Below, piece by piece: positions 1-5,294 of a stretch of 5,294 nt of DNA. Where the stretch lies: the NCBI GenBank assembly GCA_900545455.1, contig UQZF01000188.1, positions 1 through 5,294 on the forward strand, given 5' to 3'. The translations under genes were made by a program, and so were the position numbers. Under the pieces are notes generated by a model that was not told the DNA's origin, searched no databases, and saw only the letters and a list, made by a program, of their open reading frames with translations. The first letter of the stretch is position 1; every line of letters begins with the position of its first letter. The stretch is from an uncultured Eubacteriales bacterium (GTDB lineage Bacteria; Bacillota; Clostridia; Lachnospirales; Lachnospiraceae).

Positions 1-2
1 GA

Positions 3-461
3 TATACAGATCCGCAGACAAGCTTTAAGGACAATTTGAGAACATTTATAAAGGTTGCAAGGGATGCGGGGGCTTATCCGCTTCTTATAACGCCGCTGTA
101 CAGAAGATTGTTTGAATCTGAGGGCAAACTTGTCGATAATACACATCTTGATTATCCGCAGGCTATGATTGAGGTCGGCGAGGAGTGCAATGTACCTGTG
201 ATTGATTTATGCACGATGAGCCGTCGCAAAATAGAAAAGACGGGAGACATGGACAGCAGAAAGTGGTTCATGCATCTGGCACCGGGGGAGTTTCCGAACT
301 ATCCGGATGGAAAAACAGACAATACACATCTTCAGTATGCCGGTGCGGTCACGTTCGCTGAGCTGATTGCGGCAGGAATTGCTAAGCTTGACAGCCCGTA
401 CAGGGATATGCTTGTGAACCCTGACGATGTGAAAGAGGATGCGGCACTTCTTATTGACTAA
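3..461 (+). CDS. Rhamnogalacturonan acetylesterase-like SGNH hydrolase (CE12-type), 3' part only
   Basis: The reading frame is open from the left edge (152 residues visible), so the true start and the catalytic GDS serine block lie outside the window; a TTG at 36 is not a credible start. Visible features match rhamnogalacturonan acetylesterases (YesT/RhgT type): a segment AYPLLITPLYRRLF (strand plus Arg-Arg-x-Phe typical of the family), NTHLDYPQAM, VPVIDL, and the C-terminal block DNTH followed by YAGA. Asp at 318-320 and His at 327-329 would be the DxxH catalytic pair of the SGNH fold. The family removes acetyl esters from galacturonate in the rhamnogalacturonan I backbone so that lyases and hydrolases can act. 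Cell location cannot be judged without the N-terminus, although the neighbours look cytoplasmic. Family assignment is by recognition, not by search; a general GDSL esterase acting on another acetylated glycan is the main alternative. Confidence 0.85.
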   Translation, partial: YTDPQTSFKDNLRTFIKVARDAGAYPLLITPLYRRLFESEGKLVDNTHLDYPQAMIEVGEECNVPVIDLCTMSRRKIEKTGDMDSRKWFMHLAPGEFPNYPDGKTDNTHLQYAGAVTFAELIAAGIAKLDSPYRDMLVNPDDVKEDAALLID

Positions 462-472
462 AATATGCTGCA

Positions 473-499
473 GATTCCGAATATTGAATATTCGGAATC
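473..499. repeat. Perfect 13-bp inverted repeat with 1-nt centre (candidate operator or hairpin)
   Basis: Left arm GATTCCGAATATT (473-485), a single G, then its exact reverse complement AATATTCGGAATC (487-499). The right arm is followed directly by a second copy of CGGAAT (499-504 after 493-498), so the left arm could also pair partly with the second copy. As RNA it would form a stable stem, but no run of T follows at once (the downstream stretch is only AT-rich), so a classical intrinsic terminator is not well supported. Its overlap with a possible -35 element favours a protein-binding operator. The symmetry is directly visible; the role is inferred. Confidence 0.8.
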
Positions 500-513
500 G
501 GAATTCATTTAAT
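484..513 (+). promoter_or_regulatory. Candidate sigma-A promoter overlapping the dyad
   Basis: TTGAAT (484-489) as -35 and TTTAAT (508-513) as -10 are separated by 18 nt. The -10 matches the consensus at five of six bases, the -35 at four of six. The predicted start near 520 would leave a leader of only about 16 nt, just enough for the GGAGGA site. The -35 box sits across the centre of the 13-bp inverted repeat, as expected if a repressor or activator binds there. AT-rich DNA gives such matches by chance, so this stays tentative. Confidence 0.35.
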
Positions 514-522
514 TTTAAACAT

Positions 523-528
523 GGAGGA
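523..528 (+). promoter_or_regulatory. Ribosome binding site that fixes the start at 536
   Basis: GGAGGA lies 7 nt before ATG 536. An in-frame ATG at 521 overlaps this Shine-Dalgarno sequence and has no good site of its own, so 536 is the start. Confidence 0.85.
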
Positions 529-535
529 ATATAAC

Positions 536-1231
536 ATGACAACGAGAGAGATTATAGACACTCTGCGTTACATGTCGGTTGACGACATGGGAGCACCTGA
601 GGGTGTGACTGTGAGCCGTGCCGTGTGGGAGTACGGTGCACTTGCAGAGGGGGATGAGAAGGAAGAATTGAAGAATGTTATCGTCGAAAAGGCGGCACAG
701 ATGAAGGACAAGACTTCTTTTGTCGAGGGCTGCGAGTATCCGTCGGCGATGAATCTTTTGTATGCGGCTTACAATGTCACGGGCGATGAGACATATAAGA
801 ATGTGATAACGGAGCTTGAGAAGTCAGACAGATATATGGGGCTTGCGTTTGACATGAATTACGAGACAATATTCGGCGGCAAGGAGCACTATCATGCGCT
901 CACGGTTAAGTTTGCGGAGCTTAAAAAGAACAACAGGGAGAACGAGATGCAGGAGGCACTCTTCATGCTTGCACTCGTTGATACAATCGCAGCGATTGCT
1001 GAGCCTGTGTATGAGCTTTACAGAAGCCTTGTTGATATGTTCAGGGATGAGCTTAGAACACTTGTCGACAGAGCATGGGAGCGAGAGGGACGAATGAGAA
1101 AGCACATAAGCGGTGAACATGTGAATATAATGAGTAACGCCGATGCGCAGGCGGTTATGTCATTTGCGGTAAAGAAGGCATGTGCACTCAAGGTGGTTCT
1201 CGCCGAGAAGTATTCAGCATACGCAGAATAG
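536..1231 (+). CDS. Compact GH88/GH105-like helical protein, probably lacking catalytic residues
   Basis: This is a 231-residue, helix-rich protein with no signal peptide or membrane segment, so it is probably cytoplasmic. Three stretches resemble unsaturated rhamnogalacturonyl/glucuronyl hydrolases (GH88/GH105, alpha/alpha toroids): an LLYAAYNVTGDETYKN helix at about 74-89, NYETIFGGKEHYH at 108-120, and ALVDTIAAI at 146-154. The C-terminal part, about 160-228 (ELYRSLVDMF, then SNADAQAVMSFAVKKACALK, then LAEKY), follows the order of the family's middle region. Family members are about 350-380 residues long. Here the stretch between 120 and 140 is shortened, and everything after LAEKY, including the usual C-terminal region, is absent. 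In my remembered alignment the family W-x-D motif falls at residues 95-97 (E-K-S), and the second acidic/Trp-rich segment is missing, so normal hydrolase activity is doubtful. A strong RBS and an uninterrupted frame argue against a decayed pseudogene. It lies between the esterase and GH28 genes, which suggests a role in the same pathway. An unrelated helical protein remains possible. Confidence 0.6.
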   Translation: MTTREIIDTLRYMSVDDMGAPEGVTVSRAVWEYGALAEGDEKEELKNVIVEKAAQMKDKTSFVEGCEYPSAMNLLYAAYNVTGDETYKNVITELEKSDRYMGLAFDMNYETIFGGKEHYHALTVKFAELKKNNRENEMQEALFMLALVDTIAAIAEPVYELYRSLVDMFRDELRTLVDRAWEREGRMRKHISGEHVNIMSNADAQAVMSFAVKKACALKVVLAEKYSAYAE

Positions 1232-1253
1232 CTGAAAAATTATTTTTAAATAA

Positions 1254-1268
1254 GCCGCGACGGGCGGC
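1254..1268 (+). repeat. Short GC-rich hairpin before the GH28 gene
   Basis: GCCGC (1254-1258) and GCGGC (1264-1268) can pair around a 5-nt loop, inside an otherwise AT-rich 54-nt gap and only a few bases before the ribosome binding site. No T-run follows, so it is not a terminator. It might stabilise or separate transcripts, or affect translation of the next gene; it may also be chance. Confidence 0.35.
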
Positions 1269-1273
1269 GGAAC

Positions 1274-1277
1274 GGAG
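1274..1277 (+). promoter_or_regulatory. Ribosome binding site that favours the start at 1286
   Basis: GGAG lies 8 nt before ATG 1286. The alternative in-frame GTG at 1277 overlaps this GGAG and is preceded only by GC-rich sequence without a proper Shine-Dalgarno core. Confidence 0.65.
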
Positions 1278-1285
1278 TGAATTAT

Positions 1286-2875
1286 ATGGAGCTTGGTTTG
1301 GTTGCAAAGACATCGAGAAATGTCTGCATAGAGCTTAAAAATACGGGTATTTTTTACACGGATACCCCTAATTACGATATTTATGTCAACGGAGTGTACA
1401 CGCAGTCTACGAACCGCGTAATAACCTCGATTTACGGACTTTTGCCGGATACGGACTACAGCATTGAGGTTGTCGAGAGCGGTGAGGCAGGAAATGCTGA
1501 CACAAAGAATGAGAATAACAAGGGCTATATTGATGTACACACGGATTATGAGTTTGTGACACTCAATGTACGCGATTTTGGAGCTTACGGCAACGGTGAG
1601 CACGACGACACGCTTGCCATACAGACAGCCATCATGGCATGTCCTAAGGGCGGAAGAGTGTATGTTCCGGCCGGAGTTTATAAGATTACATCTCTTTTCT
1701 TAAAGAGCGACCTTGTGCTTGACCTTGCAAAGGACGCGGTTCTCTCTGCATTTACCGAGAGAGAGAAGTTCGGCATACTTCCCGGAATGATTCAGAGCTA
1801 TGACGAGAAGGATGAGTACAACTTGGGAACATGGGAGGGAAATCCTCTCGACTGCTTCACAGGCATAATCACGGGAATAAATGTTGAGAACGTGGTCATC
1901 ACGGGTGAGGGAACAATCGACGGCTGTGCAGGGTTTGACAACTGGTGGAAGGACTGCAAGATAAGAAAGATTGCATGGAGACCGAGACTTGTGTTCATAA
2001 GCCACTGTAAGAACGTGGTTCTTCACGGTGTGACAGTGACCAACTCACCGTCATGGACACTGCACCCATACTTTACGGAGAATATAAGATTTATCGATTT
2101 GAAGGTAATAAACCCTGCCAACTCACACAACACGGACGGGCTTGATCCTGAGTCCTGCACGGGAGTTGAGATTGTCGGCGTGTACTTTTCGGTCGGCGAC
2201 GACTGTATCGCGATTAAGTCGGGCAAGATATATATGGGAAGAAAGCATAAGGTTCCAACCTCGGACATGCTCATCCGCCAGTCCTGCATGCGCGACGGAC
2301 ATGGTGCCGTGACGGTAGGAAGTGAGATTGCTGCGGGTGTAAATAACGTAAAGATTACGGACTGTCTCTTCCTCAACACCGACAGAGGTCTGAGAGTCAA
2401 GACCAGAAGAGGAAGAGGAAAGGATTCGGTGCTTGACAATATCACGTTTGAGAATATCAAGATGGACAATGTCATGACACCGTTTGTTGTTAACAGCTTC
2501 TACTTCTGTGATCCTGACGGCAAGACAGAGTATGTCGGAAGCAAGAATCCGCTCCCTGTCGATGACAGAACACCTAGAATTGACAGACTGACCTTCAGAA
2601 ACATCGAGTGCCACAACTGTCATGTTGCCGGAGCTTATATATACGGACTTCCTGAGCAGAAGATTGCTGAGGTTACGATGGAGAACGTCCACATTGACTA
2701 TGCACAGGATGCCAAGTCGGGAGTTGCTGCGATGATGCTCGGCTGTGACGCTTCAAGTAAGCGCGGAATCGTGGCAGCCAACGTAAAGAAGCTCAACCTT
2801 GTAAATGTGAAGGTTGAGGGCGCAGCCACGGAGCCGTACGAGCTCATCAACGTGGATTCGATAATGAGCAAATAA
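1286..2875 (+). CDS. GH28 polygalacturonase (exo-type, intracellular) with N-terminal FN3-like domain
   Basis: A 529-residue glycoside hydrolase family 28 enzyme that hydrolyses alpha-1,4 galacturonate links in homogalacturonan or pectic oligosaccharides. Residues about 1-75 look like a fibronectin-III-like module (YDIYVNGVY, then GLLPDTDYSIEVV). The beta-helix begins near NVRDFGAYGNGEHDDTLAIQ at 94-113. All four GH28 signatures are present: NTD at 282-284, GDD at 304-306, GHG at 338-340 and RVK at 370-372. Asp284, Asp305 and Asp306 are therefore the expected catalytic trio and Arg370/Lys372 the substrate carboxylate binders. The FN3-plus-GH28 architecture and overall length resemble bacterial exo-polygalacturonases (PehX type), hence the exo call; endo action or a rhamnogalacturonan hydrolase specificity cannot be excluded. 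The N-terminus (MELGLVAKTSRNV) has no hydrophobic signal segment, so the enzyme is probably cytoplasmic and acts on imported oligosaccharides. It starts 54 nt after the previous gene and stops 24 nt before the regulator gene, consistent with one operon. Confidence 0.93.
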   Translation: MELGLVAKTSRNVCIELKNTGIFYTDTPNYDIYVNGVYTQSTNRVITSIYGLLPDTDYSIEVVESGEAGNADTKNENNKGYIDVHTDYEFVTLNVRDFGAYGNGEHDDTLAIQTAIMACPKGGRVYVPAGVYKITSLFLKSDLVLDLAKDAVLSAFTEREKFGILPGMIQSYDEKDEYNLGTWEGNPLDCFTGIITGINVENVVITGEGTIDGCAGFDNWWKDCKIRKIAWRPRLVFISHCKNVVLHGVTVTNSPSWTLHPYFTENIRFIDLKVINPANSHNTDGLDPESCTGVEIVGVYFSVGDDCIAIKSGKIYMGRKHKVPTSDMLIRQSCMRDGHGAVTVGSEIAAGVNNVKITDCLFLNTDRGLRVKTRRGRGKDSVLDNITFENIKMDNVMTPFVVNSFYFCDPDGKTEYVGSKNPLPVDDRTPRIDRLTFRNIECHNCHVAGAYIYGLPEQKIAEVTMENVHIDYAQDAKSGVAAMMLGCDASSKRGIVAANVKKLNLVNVKVEGAATEPYELINVDSIMSK

Positions 2876-2887
2876 TCTGTGAAAAAT

Positions 2888-2894
2888 GAGGGAG
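2888..2894 (+). promoter_or_regulatory. Ribosome binding site that fixes the start at 2900
   Basis: GAGGGAG ends 5 nt before ATG 2900. An in-frame GTG at 2879 lies upstream of this site, only 3 nt after the GH28 stop, and has no Shine-Dalgarno of its own. Confidence 0.75.
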
Positions 2895-2899
2895 CGCTT

Positions 2900-3874
2900 A
2901 TGAACAAAGAGCTTCTCGATATTTTGAGAAAAATAACGCCCGAGGAGCAGGAGATTCTCTCGGGCAAAAAGATAAGTAAAGACCGCTATTCCTCCACGGG
3001 TGAGTTCACCATCCGTGGAGAGAAGATGCTCGATAAAGGAAGCCTTATCAATATAAGAACACATACGAGATTTGTCGCTTTTCCGAAACACAGGCATGAT
3101 TATATCGAGATAATTTACATGTGCAGCGGGAGTACGACACATATTATCAATGATGATACCAAAATCGTGCTGGAGCAGGGAAATCTGCTCTTTCTAAATC
3201 AGTTTTCCTACCATGAGATACTCCCGGCGGGCGAGGATGACATTGCGGTGAACTTCATTGTCAGACCTGAATTTTTTGACGTGGCTTTTGACATGATGGA
3301 GGAGGAGAACGTGCTGAGAAAATTCATAGTCAGCACACTCTGTAACAACACCGACGAGGCGGCGTACCTTCACTTTAATGTGGCGGACATACTTCCGATA
3401 CAGAATCTTGTCGAAAATATGGTGTGGTCGCTTGTGAACAAGCAGAGCAACAACCGACGTATCAACCAGACAACGATGGGACTTCTGTTTTTGCAGCTCA
3501 TGAACTATGTCGATAAGCTTGAGCAGGACGGGAACACGCTCGATGTCGGCAACGAGAACAGGATTTCCTTTGCGACGCTCAAGTATGTGGAGGAGAATTA
3601 CAGGGACGGCTCGCTCGCGGAGCTTGCTAATCGCCTTAATATGTCGATATACTCGCTCTCACGCCATGTAAAGCAGGCTACGGGGTACAATTTTAAGGAG
3701 CTTTTGCAGATTAAAAGGTTTAACAAGTCGGTGCAGCTCCTCACGGAGACGACGCTTCCGATAGCGGATATTATTGCCGCGGTCGGATATGATAACACGA
3801 GTTATTTTTTCAGGGTATTCAAAGAAAAATATGGCTGCAGCCCAAAACATTACAGGGATGAACGCTGCAAATAA
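2900..3874 (+). CDS. AraC-family transcriptional regulator with cupin sensor domain
   Basis: A 324-residue, one-component DNA-binding regulator. The N-terminal half carries a cupin-type sugar-sensing fold: HRHDYIEIIY at 64-73, then a glycine turn EQGNLLFLNQFSYHEI at 92-107, the usual pattern of AraC-type beta-barrels. The C-terminal domain at about 223-321 has two helix-turn-helix units: the first at about 237-262 (SLAELANRLNMSIYSLSRHV) and the second at about 286-319, ending in the family signature YFFRVFKEKYGCSPKHYR. Length is normal for the family. It is probably an activator that binds direct repeats beside target promoters in response to a pectin- or rhamnose-derived sugar. The gene starts 24 nt after the GH28 stop, so it is likely cotranscribed and possibly autoregulated, and it precedes rhaB. 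The effector is not readable from sequence; homology to a named RhaS/RhaR is not claimed. Confidence 0.93.
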   Translation: MNKELLDILRKITPEEQEILSGKKISKDRYSSTGEFTIRGEKMLDKGSLINIRTHTRFVAFPKHRHDYIEIIYMCSGSTTHIINDDTKIVLEQGNLLFLNQFSYHEILPAGEDDIAVNFIVRPEFFDVAFDMMEEENVLRKFIVSTLCNNTDEAAYLHFNVADILPIQNLVENMVWSLVNKQSNNRRINQTTMGLLFLQLMNYVDKLEQDGNTLDVGNENRISFATLKYVEENYRDGSLAELANRLNMSIYSLSRHVKQATGYNFKELLQIKRFNKSVQLLTETTLPIADIIAAVGYDNTSYFFRVFKEKYGCSPKHYRDERCK

Positions 3875-3907
3875 GGACGTATTTTTAACCAATATACGTC
3901 CTTTTAT
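3873..3907 (+). terminator. Intrinsic terminator after the AraC-type gene
   Basis: AAGGACGTAT (3873-3882) pairs perfectly with ATACGTCCTT (3894-3903) around an 11-nt loop, followed by T-rich sequence (TTTT at 3902-3905, and a further run of T at 3915-3920). The stem begins within the stop codon of the regulator gene. This should end the upstream transcript and implies that rhaB has its own promoter. Confidence 0.85.
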
Positions 3908-3924
3908 TATGTCCTTTTTTGAGC

Positions 3925-3939
3925 TATACTGAATATAGT
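3925..3939 (+). promoter_or_regulatory. Candidate -10 region of the rhaB promoter
   Basis: TATACT (3925-3930) and TATAGT (3934-3939) are both near-consensus -10 boxes in the gap after the terminator. Neither has a convincing TTGACA-like -35 at 16-18 nt, which is the pattern expected of an activator-dependent promoter such as an AraC-family target. The two boxes also form a small dyad (CTATA at 3924-3928, TATAG at 3934-3938). Which box is used cannot be decided by eye. Confidence 0.35.
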
Positions 3940-3944
3940 TTATG

Positions 3945-3959
3945 GCGGACGAACGCGGA
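3945..3959 (+). repeat. Direct repeat GCGGA spaced one helical turn, upstream of rhaB
   Basis: GCGGA occurs at 3945-3949 and again at 3955-3959, 10 bp start to start, between the candidate -10 and the rhaB ribosome binding site. Short direct repeats one turn apart can be binding half-sites, but a 5-bp repeat may be chance, and a position downstream of the -10 would fit repression better than activation. Confidence 0.3.
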
Positions 3960-3964
3960 AAATT

Positions 3965-3970
3965 GGAGGA
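3965..3970 (+). promoter_or_regulatory. Ribosome binding site of rhaB
   Basis: GGAGGA lies 4 nt before ATG 3975 (5 nt from the GGAGG core). It supports this ATG, and the protein then begins directly with the conserved FGGY-kinase phosphate-binding strand. Confidence 0.85.
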
Positions 3971-3974
3971 TTAT

Positions 3975-5294
3975 ATGAGCAATTACTATCTGGCTGTTGA
4001 CATTGGGGCGTCAAGCGGAAGACATATTCTCGGACATGTTGAGAACGGTAAGATTACCTATGAGGAGGTATACCGTTTCGAGAACAATCTTGAGAAGAGG
4101 AACGGACATCTGTGCTGGAACATTGACAGATTGTTCGAGGAGATTGTAAACGGTATTGCCAAGTGTAAGGAAATCGGTAAGATTCCCGTGTCGATGGGTA
4201 TTGACACATGGGGCGTTGACTTCGTTCTTCTCGATGAGAATGACAAGATTCTCGGGGACACCGTGGCATACAGGGATTCAAGAACGGAGGGCATAGACAA
4301 GGAGCTTTACAAGGTTATTCCCGAGAAGGAGCTCTATGCGAGAACGGGCATTCAGAAGGCACTGTTTAACTCGGTTTATCAGCTCTATGCAATCAAGAAG
4401 GAGCACCCTGAGTACATCAAGAACGCGAAGAGCTTTCTCATGATTCCCGAGTATTTCAACTTCCTTCTCACGGGAGTTAAGAAGAATGAGTACACCAACG
4501 CGACCACGGGACAGCTCGTCAACGCAGTTACCAAGGACTGGGATTATGAGATAATCGACCGTCTCGGCTACAACAGAGAGATGTTCGGAAAGCTCAACCT
4601 TCCTAAGACCTCGGTTGGAACACTAAAGAAGGAGATTATCGACAGAGTCGGCTTTGACATGGAGGTCATTCTCCCTGCAACTCACGACACAGGCTCGGCT
4701 GTCATGGCTGTTCCTGCAAATGATGACGATTTCATATATTTGAGCTCAGGTACATGGTCACTTATGGGAATTGAGAGAAAGGAGGCCGACTGTTCGGAGA
4801 AGAGCTGTGAATACAACTTCACGAACGAGGGTGGCTACGATTATCGTTTCAGATACTTAAAGAACATCATGGGCTTGTGGATGATTCAGTCGGTGAGAAG
4901 AGAGCAGCCGACGAAGCTTCCTTTTCAGGAACTCATAGCTCTCGCACAGAAGGAGGAGGCTTTCACATCGAGAGTTAATGTAAATGATCAGTCCTTCCTC
5001 GCACCTGAGAGCATGACCGAGGCGATTAAGACATATTGCGCAAATTCAGGTCAGGCAGTTCCCGAGAATCTCGGACAGGTGCTTCAGTGCATCTACAATT
5101 CTCTTGCGGAAAGCTATGCCGAGACTGTAAAGCAGATTGAGGAGATTACGGGAAGAACCTACAAGAGACTTCACATTGTGGGCGGAGGTTGTCAGGATCA
5201 GTACCTCAACAAAAAGACGATGGAGGCCACAGGCAAGGAAGTTTATGCCGGACCTGTGGAGGGAACAGCACTCGGAAATCTCATGGCTCAGATG
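3975..5294 (+). CDS. rhaB: Rhamnulokinase RhaB (3' end beyond window)
   Basis: An FGGY-family sugar kinase that phosphorylates L-rhamnulose to L-rhamnulose 1-phosphate with ATP, the second step of L-rhamnose catabolism after RhaA and before the aldolase RhaD; cytoplasmic. The frame is open for 440 residues to the window end, while RhaB proteins are about 470-490 long, so only the C-terminal tail is missing. Seen in order: AVDIGASSGRHILG at 7-20 (first phosphate-binding loop), MGIDTWGVDFVLLD at 74-87 (sugar site), YRDSR at 99-103, HDTGSAV at 237-243 with catalytic Asp238, YLSSGTWSLMG at 255-265, NFTNEGGYDYRFRYLKNIMG at 281-300, and LHIVGGGCQDQYLN at 399-412 followed by GPVEGTALGN at 426-435 (adenosine side). 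The HDTxSAV and NFTNEGG motifs separate RhaB from xylulokinase, glycerol kinase and fuculokinase. It sits behind a terminator, so it is likely transcribed separately from the pectin genes. rhaA and rhaD may lie downstream, but that cannot be seen. Confidence 0.95.
   Translation, partial: MSNYYLAVDIGASSGRHILGHVENGKITYEEVYRFENNLEKRNGHLCWNIDRLFEEIVNGIAKCKEIGKIPVSMGIDTWGVDFVLLDENDKILGDTVAYRDSRTEGIDKELYKVIPEKELYARTGIQKALFNSVYQLYAIKKEHPEYIKNAKSFLMIPEYFNFLLTGVKKNEYTNATTGQLVNAVTKDWDYEIIDRLGYNREMFGKLNLPKTSVGTLKKEIIDRVGFDMEVILPATHDTGSAVMAVPANDDDFIYLSSGTWSLMGIERKEADCSEKSCEYNFTNEGGYDYRFRYLKNIMGLWMIQSVRREQPTKLPFQELIALAQKEEAFTSRVNVNDQSFLAPESMTEAIKTYCANSGQAVPENLGQVLQCIYNSLAESYAETVKQIEEITGRTYKRLHIVGGGCQDQYLNKKTMEATGKEVYAGPVEGTALGNLMAQM

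Noticed and set aside
138..332. The same 12 bases (AATACACATCTT) occur twice, at 138-149 and 321-332, both encoding NTHL in the esterase
   Set aside because: They are in the same frame and code for two different NTH-containing blocks, each expected in the family. There is no wider similarity around them, so a duplication is not needed.
473..520. The 13-bp hairpin as an intrinsic terminator of the esterase gene
   Set aside because: No T-run follows directly after the stem. Kept as an inverted repeat of uncertain role rather than called a terminator.
521..535. Upstream in-frame ATG as the start of the compact GH88/GH105-like protein
   Set aside because: It overlaps the GGAGGA ribosome binding site that serves ATG 536.
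207..3892. Many open frames on the - strand opposite the esterase, compact protein, GH28 and AraC genes, and one + strand frame at 894-1097
   Set aside because: They lie wholly or mostly inside strongly supported genes, lack ribosome binding sites and recognisable domains, and have shadow-like composition.
3875..3974. Catabolite-repression (cre) site upstream of rhaB
   Set aside because: No stretch matches the TGNAANCGNTNNCA-type consensus well enough to report.
4054..4300. Two overlapping - strand open frames inside rhaB
   Set aside because: They are antisense to the conserved RhaB N-terminal domain and have no start signals or family features.
3975..5294. Xylulokinase, fuculokinase or glycerol kinase instead of rhamnulokinase
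   Set aside because: HDTGSAV, NFTNEGGYDYRFRYLKNIMG and the ASSGR loop are the pattern of RhaB within FGGY kinases.

Overview
The window reads as a plant-pectin utilisation locus from a Gram-positive, probably gut-associated Clostridia member (Lachnospiraceae-like). This is inferred from strong GGAGG-type ribosome binding sites, moderate G+C by eye, co-oriented short-spaced genes, and protein styles familiar from Roseburia/Lachnospira-type genomes. No species-level claim is possible from the sequence alone. All five genes lie on the + strand; both outer genes are cut by the window edges.

Layout: (1) positions 3-461, the C-terminal part of a rhamnogalacturonan acetylesterase-type SGNH hydrolase (CE12-like). 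(2) A 74-nt gap with a perfect 13-bp inverted repeat that overlaps a candidate promoter. (3) 536-1231, a 231-residue helical protein that resembles GH88/GH105 unsaturated uronyl hydrolases but is much shorter and appears to lack their catalytic segments. (4) 1286-2875, a GH28 polygalacturonase with an N-terminal fibronectin-III-like domain and no visible signal peptide. (5) 2900-3874, an AraC-family regulator with an N-terminal cupin domain, followed by a clear intrinsic terminator. (6) A 100-nt gap with a candidate promoter and small repeats. (7) 3975 to the window end, rhamnulokinase RhaB, 440 residues visible and missing only its extreme C-terminus.

Taken together, the genes describe breakdown of rhamnogalacturonan/pectin oligosaccharides inside the cell. 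The esterase removes acetyl groups, GH28 trims galacturonate from chain ends, and rhamnose released from the backbone (by enzymes not in this window) would be isomerised and then phosphorylated by RhaB. The AraC-type protein, placed between the depolymerising genes and rhaB, is the natural candidate regulator. The most unusual item is the compact GH88/GH105-like protein: an apparently intact, well-translated gene for what may be a pseudoenzyme or a repurposed family member. No RNA genes, mobile elements or CRISPR arrays were seen.
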